A DNA stretch of 64,000 bases from Lineus longissimus (lineage: Eukaryota; Nemertea; Pilidiophora; Heteronemertea; Lineidae): contig NC_088323.1 in the NCBI RefSeq assembly GCF_910592395.1, positions 868,001 to 932,000 of the forward strand, written 5' to 3'. The position numbers and the translations under genes are program-made. Positions 22,901-33,207 of the stretch are shown piece after piece. Under the pieces are notes generated by a model, which saw nothing but the letters and a program-made list of their open reading frames with translations, made no database searches and was not told the origin of the DNA. Every line of letters starts with the position of its first letter. Positions within the stretch are counted from its first letter, which is position 1.

Positions 22901-25900
22901 CAGTGAAAGTCAGGAGACTAAACCAAGGTTACAAGCTATGTGTCTGTGATACGTATCAAACCCACGAATTTCGGATATTGAATTTGACACCTGGCCATGT
23001 GTCGATTTCGCTTGAGATTTGTTTCTACATTTATGTTGTTGTGTTTCAGTTGATCAAGCGAGAACCTGGGAGTCTCGGGGCTCGGCGCTGGTCGCACTAT
23101 GCAAGGCTTTATCTCCGACACTTCAACGAATTGGACCATGAGTTCAACGCCAGGTGTGTGCTCTTACAGTGAGATTGTACATCATAGACACTTGTATAAT
23201 TTGATATTTGTCATGAAGTGTGGGGCTCACACAAATATTGTCTGAAAATGTTGATAATTTACAAAACACCTGCTTCCATGACCATTCTTTGAAAAGCTCT
23301 TGACCACAGAAGCTTCTTCCTGTATCATTCTGTATTCTTTCAATCAACTGTCTCTTATGTTCTGATACTCTGTTTTCAGACTGAGTCGAGGTTACCGACC
23401 AGCTTCTAAATACATGGCCATATTTACATCTCCTCTTGTTGTGGTGCTCGCCAAGTAAGTCCCAATTCTTTTCATTGCCCTGTTTGAAGCATTGGCATCT
23501 TAGTACATTGTGTGGTAATAGTTTCCTCTCAGTTTAACATGAACATCTTGCATACCTTTTGTTCAGTGATGAACAGTCTACTGTGACAGATATTTCAGAC
23601 TGCTACCAGAATAAATGCAGACTTTATTTGGTTTTCTTTTTTATTTCAGAAACATCTTATTTTTTGCTGGCTCTGTTCTGGCAGTGTTGATTATCCTGAC
23701 AGTGATAGATGAAGATACTCTGAGTGTTGAACATATACTGACCACTATGACCATCTTAGGTGTCGTCGTAACCATATGTAGGAATCTAATACCAGACGAG
23801 GTGGGTTTGCTCCTTCTTCATCTGCACTCATCCCACCTGTACCATGTCTTCAGTCATTCTGCTGTTTTCTTCTAGTTTGTCTCTTCGGTGGTTATTTATA
23901 TTCCTGCAAGGTGCCAAGTAGGCCCAGAGATGTTCTCTTTTGACTTCGCCTGTTGATTTTCCACATGAAGGAAATCAGTGTTATCAGAAAATATCCCTCA
24001 AACAGCTTAGAGAATGATGATATATCCTGACCAAATTCTCTCATTTCAGCATATGGTTGCCTGCCCCGAAACACGTATGGAGCGAATCCTTGCCCAGATA
24101 CACTACATCCCCGACCACTGGAAGGGGAGTGCACACACATACAAGGTCCGAGATGAGTTTGCCCAACTTTATCAGTATAAATGTGTAAGTATTAAAAGCT
24201 CCTGTCAAAGTCTCAGCTATACTTGGTATAAGAAGCAGCCAAATCCCCAGACGGGATCTTCCCAGGAGTGGGCGATGAGCATTCTACGATTGCTTCCCTG
24301 GTCCTCGGCCCGGTTGTTCCAACAAGTTTTGTCACTGACGCTGGCTTTAACTCAGTGTTATCTCCTCCAAATCAAGCCCATTTGATGCCAACACTCCCCT
24401 CTGCCCAATACTTAACCAGCGTGAATACAATACAATCTCATGAATTGTTTTCTTCTTTCAGATCTACCTATTGGAGGAATTGTTCAGTCCTATCATCACC
24501 CCTCTCATCCTGTGCTTCTCACTCAGACACAAGTCGTTGGAGCTTGTGGATTTCTACCGCAATTTCACAGTCGAGGTGATCGGTGTCGGTGATGTGTGCT
24601 CTTTTGCTCAGATGGACATAAAACGCCATGGCAACCCAGAGGTAAGTCTATTCACTAGGAAAGTGTTGTTGAGATGAACTCCTGATTGGCAGAAGCTGGT
24701 GTTACTGGTCCAGTAGTGTGAAGGGACAAGACTTTCACAAGGGTGAATAAAGAAGAAGAAGATGAAAGGCTCAGAGAGAACCTATGCTGACTTTTCCCTT
24801 TTCTATGATAATGAGACTTTGTCCTAACTTGTACTAATCTCTTTTCCAGTGGGTTGGTCAAATTGAGATTAAACCTAGTCGTTCAGAGCAGGCGGAGCAT
24901 GGGAAGACAGAATTGTCACTCATGCATTTCACTGTAAGTATGAAATTTAACAGCACCTCTCTTGCATTAAAACTTTCGACCGTGTTGCACAACATATTAC
25001 AACACAAAGAGTACTTGTCACTGCTCATGAAGAGGTTTCCAAAAGTTGAGTTGAGAGCTGCGAGTCAATTTCTCTGTCTGGTATAAATAATGTTCAATCT
25101 TTTCTCCAGTTAACGAATCCCGAATGGAAGCCGCCAGAGGACTGCAGTATGTTCCTCACCAACATCAAGGAAGAGGCCCAGCGAGAGATGAACTCATTTG
25201 GCATGCCTGTACAGGGTGTGGGTGACAACGCTCTCTTCAACTCCATCAACACACTATCTTCCATGGGCCCAGGCGTGAGTATTGATAGTATATTGTTCTG
25301 TTGAAAATGACATGGACTGCAGTGAGCTACATGTACATCAGTCGCTGTGTTTCTGATGTTATGTCACATAGCATTGTCGTGAGGGTTAGTCGCAGTGAAA
25401 GAGATGGTCTAAATAGATGTCTGCTATTCAGTTAACCATAGGTTGATGATTGAGCACAAATGATTAGGTGTTTGCAGTTATATGAGGCCTGTAAAAGAAA
25501 CTACATGTATCACTGGTCAGTTGCTGTGCATACATTGTATGACTTGTACGTCATGGTTCTTTTTAAACTGTTGTCGCTTTACCTTCCAGTATACCAGTGT
25601 AATGTCAAGCCTGGCTCAACCCAGCATGGGGCAGTGGCGATCACAGCAGTCTCCCAGCATGGGGCAGTGGCGATCACAGCAGTCTCCCAGCATGAGTCCC
25701 AGTGGAGTCCAATTCCCTTCCAGACAAACCGCCCTGCCAAGACTCCGTGGAGGGGTCAGTAAATCTGAGGGTCCACTTACAGGGAGCGAGCATGGGTTAT
25801 TGAGCAGCCTGACAAGCTCTGGTGCTATGGGGAGCAGTGGAGGTGGCCCGCCCCTGACGAGCATGCCCTCACTTGGACCGTTATCGATTTCCAATGTTTA

Positions 25901-26702
25901 TCTTCATAACGCTGGTGGCCAGCCAGTGGAAGAGGGTATGTTGATTTTCTTGGGTATTGAATGCAAAGTTAATGATCCTCCTTTCAGATCCACGCAGTAT
26001 GTATTGCAGAAATGTTATAACAGTAGAGCTTGATTTGAAGTTTACTTATCAATGACACTTTTTTGTGCAATATACGCTTGGATGTAAACTGCCATGGCCC
26101 TGTTTGATAATCTTGTCTTGTTACCTTCAGGCATAAGAGAAATGTTATCTGCAGAGATGAATCTGAGTGCCCTCTATATGCATGAGCTGCATCAACGCCA
26201 CAGGGCTGGCCGGCCTGGATACCTGGACTTGGATGATATGCGGGCAAAGGCAGTCTGGCAGTACCAAGATCAAGGTACTTGTATGCACAACTTTACAAAG
26301 TCATCAAATTTACCAAAAAAGACTGGTCCCTATCTCCTACTTTATCATTCAAGGCCAACTCCTGCTGCATTTGGATGTGGAGTGGGTGGTGTACTTCTTT
26401 GGGTGTTGTAGCTTTTGTCTGATGGTGCATCATGGTTCTGGCCTTTTGAAAACACTCCTCATTCACTTGCAGGTATGCCAAGCATCCACGAAGAAGGTGA
26501 AGGGAACGACGGTGCCACGTCCCAGCCCCCTGAGAACCTACCAGGAGGTGCCGTCGGTGGCACATCAACGCCAGGATACCGCTGGGGAGGCAGACAGACT
26601 GGAGGGGACCCCATGGAAGTGGAAATGAAACCCCTGCAGCAAGCTTTAGTGCATTTTGAGGATGATTCTAAGGAGAGTGATGATAAGTCTCCACAAGTAT
26701 GA
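19952..26702 (+). CDS. ATG9: Autophagy-related protein 9 (lipid scramblase)
   Basis: Nineteen coding exons with matching phases: 19952-20060, 20180-20288, 20608-20751, 20964-21099, 21348-21450, 21683-21782, 22051-22100, 22298-22382, 22628-22727, 23050-23153, 23380-23454, 23650-23800, 24050-24184, 24462-24641, 24850-24933, 25110-25274, 25590-25935, 26131-26274 and 26473-26702. This gives about 849 aa (human ATG9A 839). ATG9 is the multispanning scramblase of Golgi/endosome-derived vesicles that seed autophagosomes. Seen: an N-terminal YQPL (8-11) matching the AP-2 sorting motif; HIENLDEFFTRVY; the sequon NVS at 101; RILWIGIANF; RHFNELDHEF; FYRNFTVEVIGVGDVCSFAQMD; LSLMHF; and an acidic C-terminus ending SPQV. 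The long Ser/Gly/Pro-rich tail in exon 17 is unconserved and holds a tandem duplication. A single ATG9 is normal outside vertebrates. Confidence 0.98.
20460..20540 (-). mobile_element. Fragment of the same repeat family as the 18.7-kb MITE
   Basis: On the minus strand this reads GAGTTAATCGGTCCG, then TAACGGAGTC, GGCGGAGT and TTGAGGGTCAAGATG, the same order as in the interior of the 18686-18985 element with scattered differences. It lies in ATG9 intron 2 and lacks the terminal inverted repeats. Confidence 0.65.
25620..25694 (+). repeat. In-frame 33-bp tandem duplication in ATG9 exon 17
   Basis: Two exactly identical 33-bp units (25620-25652 and 25653-25685) are followed by 9 bp of a third. 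Each unit encodes PSMGQWRSQQS in the disordered cytoplasmic tail. Exact identity implies a recent event. Confidence 0.95.
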
Positions 26703-28034
26703 TGAAAATGATGTTTTTCACAAACAGTTTATTTGATGAAGTGCATGGCATATATTTTCGGATTTTCATTATAGTTTAACTCATTTCGTTCTGCACCGAA
26801 AATGTGGTGTTAATTTAGGAGATTAGTAATATGCCAATAGAAAGTAACTTCACTTTGGACAAGGGGGTCTAACACATATACATGTGCTTTTAACAGCTTC
26901 TTGCGTCAACTACTATAATAATTCATTGTCCAAGATGACTCTTATACAGTTCTGCTCAACACTTTCAAGCTTTATAACGGCATGAGGCATCTCCTCAAGT
27001 TTTACAACATATTCATGATGACCCATTCCGATATTTGTGGTGGAATGTACACTCATGCAGGTTGTGCAGACATGATGTCCTGCAGGGCCAGAAACGTTTA
27101 GATTTGCTGCTATGATTGTGATACGCTTGTTTCCTAGTGTTCAGTTGTGGTTTCCAACCTTCACTGAGTTCTGCTTGAGCCTTCTGATAAGACCACCAAG
27201 TTAATGGTACTAGAAGGTGTTGGTGTCTCCATGGACTGAGTAACTGCTTGTTGGTGTAACTTGGATGTGTTCGATGTGTATTGGCTTGTTACACATGTTG
27301 TACGATCTGTATGTAGTGTCACAGGTCGGGATTGACTGAGGTTTGGAATCATATCTTAAAGACACCACATGGAATTCTGCTGTAAGATAGTCAGGAGTAA
27401 CAACACCCTGTATATTGTTATATTGAGAAATGAGTTAAGAATGTAAATAATCTGTAAATGTATAAGTTATTGTAGTTATTGCCTGGACTGTTGTCAATGT
27501 TGTTGTTGGTGGCTGATACCAAAGCATTTTTTCCCGAGTTTCTCAACACCTTGACTAAAGTTTTACTTTGAAAAGTGACAGTGCTTGGATTTGAATACGA
27601 CTGAAAGAGCTCAGCTGGTAGGCATTAGAAGCATACATGTAGTTCTTCTCTCTGTAGGTTTGTTGCTTGGTGGGTGAAGGGGAAGGATAGGGTTCTAGGT
27701 CTGTATGGGCCATATCCCTGTACGGTAAGAGAAGTAGTCCTTGGTATTAGGACACATACTTGACTTCTACATGTATGTTGTATTATGATGCACACCTCTG
27801 CTATATATTCATAATACAGACAATCCTTTCAGGGAAGTTCATTCTTGGAAACAACCAGGGTGGATTTTCTGATTTTCCACACTTTGAACAAGCCAGTCAC
27901 GTGGCTGGCGAAGTAAGGGTTGGTCAGACAGGCTGTGGTTGTGTTAACTCACTAGGTGTCGTAGCGGATGCTATCTTACTATAATTGTCACATCAGTATT
28001 GTGATTTGTTATCAATTGTACATTGTAATCTGTA

Positions 28035-28040
28035 AATAAA
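28035..28040 (+). terminator. Candidate polyadenylation signal for ATG9
   Basis: This AATAAA is followed within 25 bp by a GT/T-rich stretch (GTCTTGTTTTTC), a good downstream element. It is the best-formed signal after the ATG9 stop. Confidence 0.55.
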
Positions 28041-28333
28041 AGATATAAGTCTTGTTTTTCTTTAAAGATTTTGTTTCTTACTCCTTTGCTGAAGGTGGAG
28101 TCCGATCCAAAACAAAGAATGAGTGAAACTCGATTTTCTGGCGTCCGACTGAACTGGGAAGCTGTAAGCCTTGGCCAGGTGGTTGTGACTAGGCGCCTCC
28201 AACTTATATAGAGGCTTGGAGATTTAGAAGTGGTACCATACATGTATATATGCAGATGACCCTCTCGTGCTTGGCCCAGTCCTGCCTATTAGAGATCGAC
28301 CAGATAAACATACTTCAATGGTTGTGCCATTGA

Positions 28334-28500
28334 GTCTAAAAATCTGACGTGTCTTCAAATTAAGAATTTGCTGTTAATGACTTAAGTCTCAAAAGTTTGG
28401 CTGTGACAGTGTCTTTGAATTGAGAACATACTGTTTGTTACTTTGTCTCCGAGGTTGTGAAATGAGTCTGAAGGTCTGGTTGTGACAGTGTCTTGTCTGA
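28334..28500. repeat. Degenerate direct repeat, about 55 bp unit, three copies
   Basis: Units begin with GTCTMAAAA-like or GTCTCCGAGG sequence near 28334, 28387 and 28445. They share TTTGGCTGTGACAGTGTCTT and GAATTGAGAA blocks with many differences. It is an old, decayed array without other function visible. Confidence 0.5.
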
Positions 28501-29067
28501 TCCGTACAGTGGTGAACCTGGATGTGACACAAAGTCTAAGAAAGAATCACATGGTTGTGACTGGTGTAAGTAGGCTGAAAAAACGATTATCGGGCGACTT
28601 GCCATGTTTATATCATCTAACTCTGTCTCTAACCAGGCACGTGTGTATCTCACACCACTATCCAAGAGAGTTCGTCGTCCGCTAGTTCAGGAGATCAAAG
28701 GTGTGAAAAGCAATGATGAGGACAAAGCCAGACTGTTGTTTCAGTGGGGTCAGTGAAATGACATCAGTTCATTGCTAGCAAGGGGACACGCAAGCATCCA
28801 AGACAAATATCTTCGACTCTGTCATAGTTCCAATGAGAAACGTGACGTCTGTATCACAGCAGAGGATAGGTTATTCCTCTTTGAGTTGGAGAGTAGAACG
28901 TGAGTTCAAATGAAGAGGAGACGAACGTTTTTCTGTCAAATTGGGCCCAAACGACATTGATTGCTGTTTCTGTTTTCATCACCAGTGTATCGCATTCCGA
29001 CCCAATTTGGCAAAACAAAACGCGACTGTCTCGATCCTCACACCCGATTGGCGGCTAACCTATAATA

Positions 29068-32000
29068 ATGGCATCGACGACTGACGCACAACTGGAGACA
29101 ATCGGGGTAGATGTCACTCTCGCCGAAGACATTGTTATTGATCTTATTCAGGACGACAGGACCAGCACATCGTCAGGTGAGAACACTCATTGTCCCCTCA
29201 TTCCCAATCTGTAAGACCTGTTTGTCCATGGCAGCCGGGAATTAGCCTGTGATGAACCATGGAGGTACCTCCATGGATGAACCTGATCACATTCACACTG
29301 CACAGCGTCTTGTCTTCGATTTCAGATTGTTCTTCCCCTCGCCCGTCAGATTGCGACAACAACGCATTCGTATTTGACGACAAGGACGGCCTGGTGGATG
29401 ACATACAGCTGTTGCTGACCATGCCGGAGTACTGTGATGTTCTGTTTACAGTCGGACCGGAGAAAGAACACGTTTATGGTGTGAAGGCCATCCTTGCTGC
29501 GAGGAGTCGGTAAGTAGGCACACACACTCTCTCTCTCTTTATTATTCGTCCTTCGAGTAGGTCAGACCAGTGTGAGAGCCCATGACACCAAAAATTACTT
29601 CACTGGTTTTATCCGCCTTGCAGACTCTTCCATCAGCAGCTCCACACCCCTTCCTGCCTCGGGGCAAACACCAGGCGTCGCCGGACCAGTATCGGAGACA
29701 ACATCAAGGGCACATTAAAGAATATCTCCGTCTCGAGGCGTGCCAGTAATACGGGGACAGATTCGGTTGATCCGCTAGTCGCCGGGAGGTACCACACTAT
29801 TGTCGTTGAAGAGTTCGAACCTGATGTCTTTAGGAAGCTGATGGAGTTTATCCACTGTGGGAGGCTGTGTATAACACCAGAGATACTTCTAGGTAAGACA
29901 TGGCATCATAAGGCGGCTTCATCGAGGCTAATTGAGGGAGACAAACAAACGTTGGGTTTGACCTGGAATCATAAATATTCTATCTAAAAGGAGGAGACTG
30001 ACATCAGCTATACGCTTTATGTCTAGAGAGGACACAACGTTTACAACACTTATTCCCATTGCATCATTAATGAATCCTTGGTCATATTCATTATCCCTGA
30101 TGATTTAATCCCAGGTTGTGACAATGTCTTGCTCATATCATATCAGGGTTGGCATGTTGGACGAGTGTGACGACGGATGGGTCAGAAAACCCTGTTACAC
30201 TAGCATAAACACCGCCACGCCATCTCGTGTGTTTTCGTGAACTGTGAGGACCGTCTCCGTCTTTGAAGTTGTCTCTGAAGACAGCGTGGAGTTGGATGTA
30301 CACGTCTTTCATCGCGACTCTGGATGTACTAACTGTTGAAGGCAGCAGGCCTGGCTTGACATCCCATTTTGGCAACAATCGTACTATCATTGCTTTTCGT
30401 CTGCAGGTGTTTTGAACGCTGGTGAGCAGTACGGCATCGAAGGCCTGAAGCAAGCTTGTACTCGATATTGTGACGTCTTCCTGACCCCACAGACCGCCTG
30501 TGTCATTCTCAAGTCCGTCGAGAAGTATATCCATTTTAAGGCGACCAAGTTAGTCCTAACCAAGGTACGGCATTTGATGCATTAAGTTTCGAAAGCTTGG
30601 GCTGTGCCATCTTGACATCGCTGCAAGTTCGCGGCGCAAAATGAGATACGGGATTATTGTGATTGTGATAAGAGCAGAGGAGAAGAACGAATTGCGTTGA
30701 TAGAAGCAAAAGGTGAACTGTCATTCGCGACGACTAGTCTTTTCTCTCTTCTTTTCGCACGGCTTTTGGTAGTTTGCACCACAGTTCCGTCTAATAGAAG
30801 TTACGCCGAAGTTACCAGTGACGTAAATGTTCAAGTTGCTCGTGCTTGTTGGTTGTGATATCTGATTCTTTCTATTGCTCAAGGTTCTACAATACGTCGA
30901 TCAAAATATCGGAGACATGGCCGGGCAGCGAAATTTTTTTCTGCAGGATACTTCTGCCACAGTGTACATCTGACAGCCAATCACAATTGGCGCGATCTTT
31001 GACGTCACACTGTTTATTTATGCATGATAATGCAAATACAATGGACGATACCGAGTCGCATGCCGAGTGCCACTTCAACTGTGAATGTGACAATAGTTCA
31101 TTGTCTGACCCCAATTATGCTCAACTCAAGGTTTGTGTCGTAGTGTTTAGGAATGAATTGCACAGATTCATTGTAAAATTGATGATATTATGCGTACAAA
31201 AGAGGCATCAGCTGATCTGATCGCTACATTGCAGTGCATGCATTGATTTGTGAAATTTTAAGGGGCAGTGACACTGACAGTGTTGCCAATGTTGATAATT
31301 ATTAAAGGGACAGTGTATCCGATGTCTCGCGATTTGTGAAATTTTAAGGGGCAGTGACACTGACAGTTGCCAATGTTGATAATTATTAAAGGGACAGTGT
31401 ATCCGATGTCTGCTGTTGAAGGTATCAGGCCTATTTTGGTAGTTTGAACATTGTTGAAGGGCCATTGTATAAAACACATTTTGACAAGCAAACAAAATAA
31501 ATTGAATGGTGGCGCCACCTATGCATATACAGCAGAACTAGTTACACGGTTGACAGATAAACATTCAACCTCGGCTATTTTGCCGAGCACAGTGCGCCTT
31601 TAACAGACAAGTCCAATAAATACAGTCCACTCGACAATGAAAATACATGTTAAGATACTGCAAATAAATATATTTTAGCTAATATACTCCTCTAACCATT
31701 TGCTAACTTGTTCTTTCCAAGATTATCAGAACACGTGGCATTGTTGACATTATTGCGCCATGTGGAAAGATGATGTCAACAAAGACACGTGCTTGCCTTG
31801 AATTCTGATTGGCTGTCAGATGTACACTATGGCAGAAGTATCCTGCAGAAAAAAATTTCGCGGCCGGGCACCGCGAATTCGCCGGCCTCCCACGTGATGT
31901 CATCCTTCTCCTACTCTCGCGTGAACAACTCGAGATTTCCGAGGCGACGAAATTCAGAGTGGCATTCGACTGGAGCAGACGGCAACTGGAATCGGACGAC

Positions 32001-32285
32001 TTCGAAAAACTTCGGGAATTTCTTCGCCCGTTTTTGAAATGTATCAAATTTCATGAAATCCCTGCTGCGACTCTGATGAAATTTGTCCGGCCCCTGAATA
32101 TTATCTCTGACGAGGTCCTGATAAACGCATTGGCCTACCAAGCCGATCCAACCAGCGCCAACTTGGAAACGCCCGACGTCTATCGGCGAACAATGTCAAC
32201 ATTGTCACTTGAGCCTTCTCCGCAGGATGGAAAAAGAAAGCTGTCGTCTACAAGTGACAAGGGTGACACGTTCGCCTCCAAATAG
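29068..32285 (+). CDS. BTB/BACK protein of the serine-enriched protein (gprs) type; last exon split by a transposon
   Basis: Coding exons: 29068-29176, 29326-29509, 29624-29892, 30407-30564, and a last exon in two pieces, 30884-30927 and 31871-32285. The first four have matching phases. The BTB fold spans about residues 60-190 (MPEYCDVLFTVG, VKAILAARSR, EFEPDVFRKLMEFIHCG) with an Arg/Ser-rich insert. The BACK-like part follows (AGEQYGIEGLKQAC, then PRDVILLLLSREQLEI, FRPFL-type helix, FHEIPAATLM, NALAYQADP). This order matches the insect gene gprs, whose function is poorly known; many BTB-BACK proteins are CUL3 adaptors. The last exon is interrupted after base 2 of codon 255 by the 30928-31861 element. 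Without the element and one 9-bp copy, the pieces total 459 bp, an exact open frame of 153 codons ending at TAG 32283-32285, about 392 aa in all. As it stands, read-through hits a stop about 15 codons into the element. Confidence 0.85.
30919..31870. mobile_element. 934-bp TIR element (30928-31861) with 9-bp target-site duplication, Mutator-like
   Basis: The left end reads GCGAAATTTTTTTCTGCAGG and the right end is its reverse complement. The inverted repeats extend 61 bp with only two mismatches. The flanks are the identical 9-mer GGCCGGGCA at 30919-30927 and 31862-31870. A 9-bp duplication with long inverted repeats fits Mutator-like (MULE) non-autonomous elements. No transposase is encoded. 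The interior contains an 86-bp tandem duplication (31245-31412). The element sits inside a coding exon of the BTB gene. Confidence 0.9.
31245..31412. repeat. 86-bp tandem duplication inside the TIR element
   Basis: GATTTGTGAAATTTTAAGGG starts at 31245 and again at 31331. The two copies run through ATTATTAAAGGGACAGTG and TATCCGATGTCT and differ mainly by a 3-bp indel. It is confined to the inserted element. Confidence 0.9.
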
Positions 32286-33207
32286 ATAGTCTGTCACTTA
32301 GGCTATCAATTAGACATGCGGCTTTCAAAAACGAGTATAAGCGTCAATCGTGAAGAAGCCAAGCATGTAAAGCGTTGCCTAAATGTTTGTGGTACTTTAC
32401 CTAAAACTACATGTACATAGTTTGTAAATTAGAGATGTACATTAAATGTGTTCATGTTGAATCAGTTTGATGTTGTTTTGTATTTGACCTCATCCTCATA
32501 TCAGAGGAGAAAGAATGCTAAGCACGGCCAAAGAGGAGAATGGACCAAGGGGATCCTCCCGTTGGCCAGTGCCGTGGGAGCTGGTTATCCAGTTGGGAAT
32601 TTAGTGGCATCAAACGCGAACGGAGCTGGGAGTGAAACAAAGTCTTATTTGGGAGAATCTTATGAAGTACCATATGTTATTACGTATTGATTATATCAAA
32701 AATAAATCACGACCTTTTGTGATGAGACATTCAGTTGAGAGGTTCTGACCTGTCTAACATCACGTGAATAATATCAAATACACACGAACGTCACAGGGTC
32801 AATTTTTATCGCAACTTCCGTAACGAAGCATGTCGACGTATAACTCTAAGATAATAGGCCTTGTGTTACCAGCTATCCCAAGGGCACATAATATAGGTCA
32901 GGTTATGATCCGACAGGTCACATTATCAAAATGGTCATTTGATAAATAATTATTTAGGCTATGACTAAAAGCAACACTTTCTCGTTGTAGTGTGAGGAGA
33001 TAATTGTCTTACGATCGTACTTATTGTGCAAACAGTTGTTCTGTTGTTCCAGTGCTAAAACCGGTGTCACAAATTTCACTTGCAAATAATCAAGGGGTAT
33101 CTTAGTATCATTGTTCAGCCTCGATGCAACTCTAATGAGAGCCCTGATCCATTGGTTACTCACTTCTAAGGGTTGACGTTTTTAAGGATACGGCGAACAG
33201 ACACACC
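32286..33207. other. 3' region of the BTB gene and upstream region of the SLC24 gene
   Basis: No conserved coding sequence is seen. AATAAA at 32701-32706 is a good candidate 3' end for the BTB gene (about 415 bp after its stop). The last 400 bp should hold the SLC24-like promoter and 5' leader. Confidence 0.55.
32701..32706 (+). terminator. Candidate polyadenylation signal for the BTB gene
   Basis: This is a canonical AATAAA preceded by an A/T-rich stretch and followed by CCTTTTGTG, a plausible GU-rich downstream element. Confidence 0.45.

Larger units (their letters stand above)
26703..29067. other. ATG9 3' untranslated region and intergenic stretch
   Basis: No conserved coding sequence is seen. 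The strong AATAAA at 28035-28040 would give ATG9 a 3' untranslated region of about 1.35 kb. A degenerate direct repeat follows at 28334-28500. The last few hundred bases, with CCAATTT and ATTGG boxes near 29000-29050, should be the promoter of the BTB gene. Confidence 0.6.

Noticed and set aside
30928-31861. Introner-type precise splicing at the target-site duplication
   Set aside because: The duplication GGCCGGGCA supplies neither a GT donor nor an AG acceptor at the exact junction. Precise restoration by canonical splicing is not possible, only imperfect alternatives.
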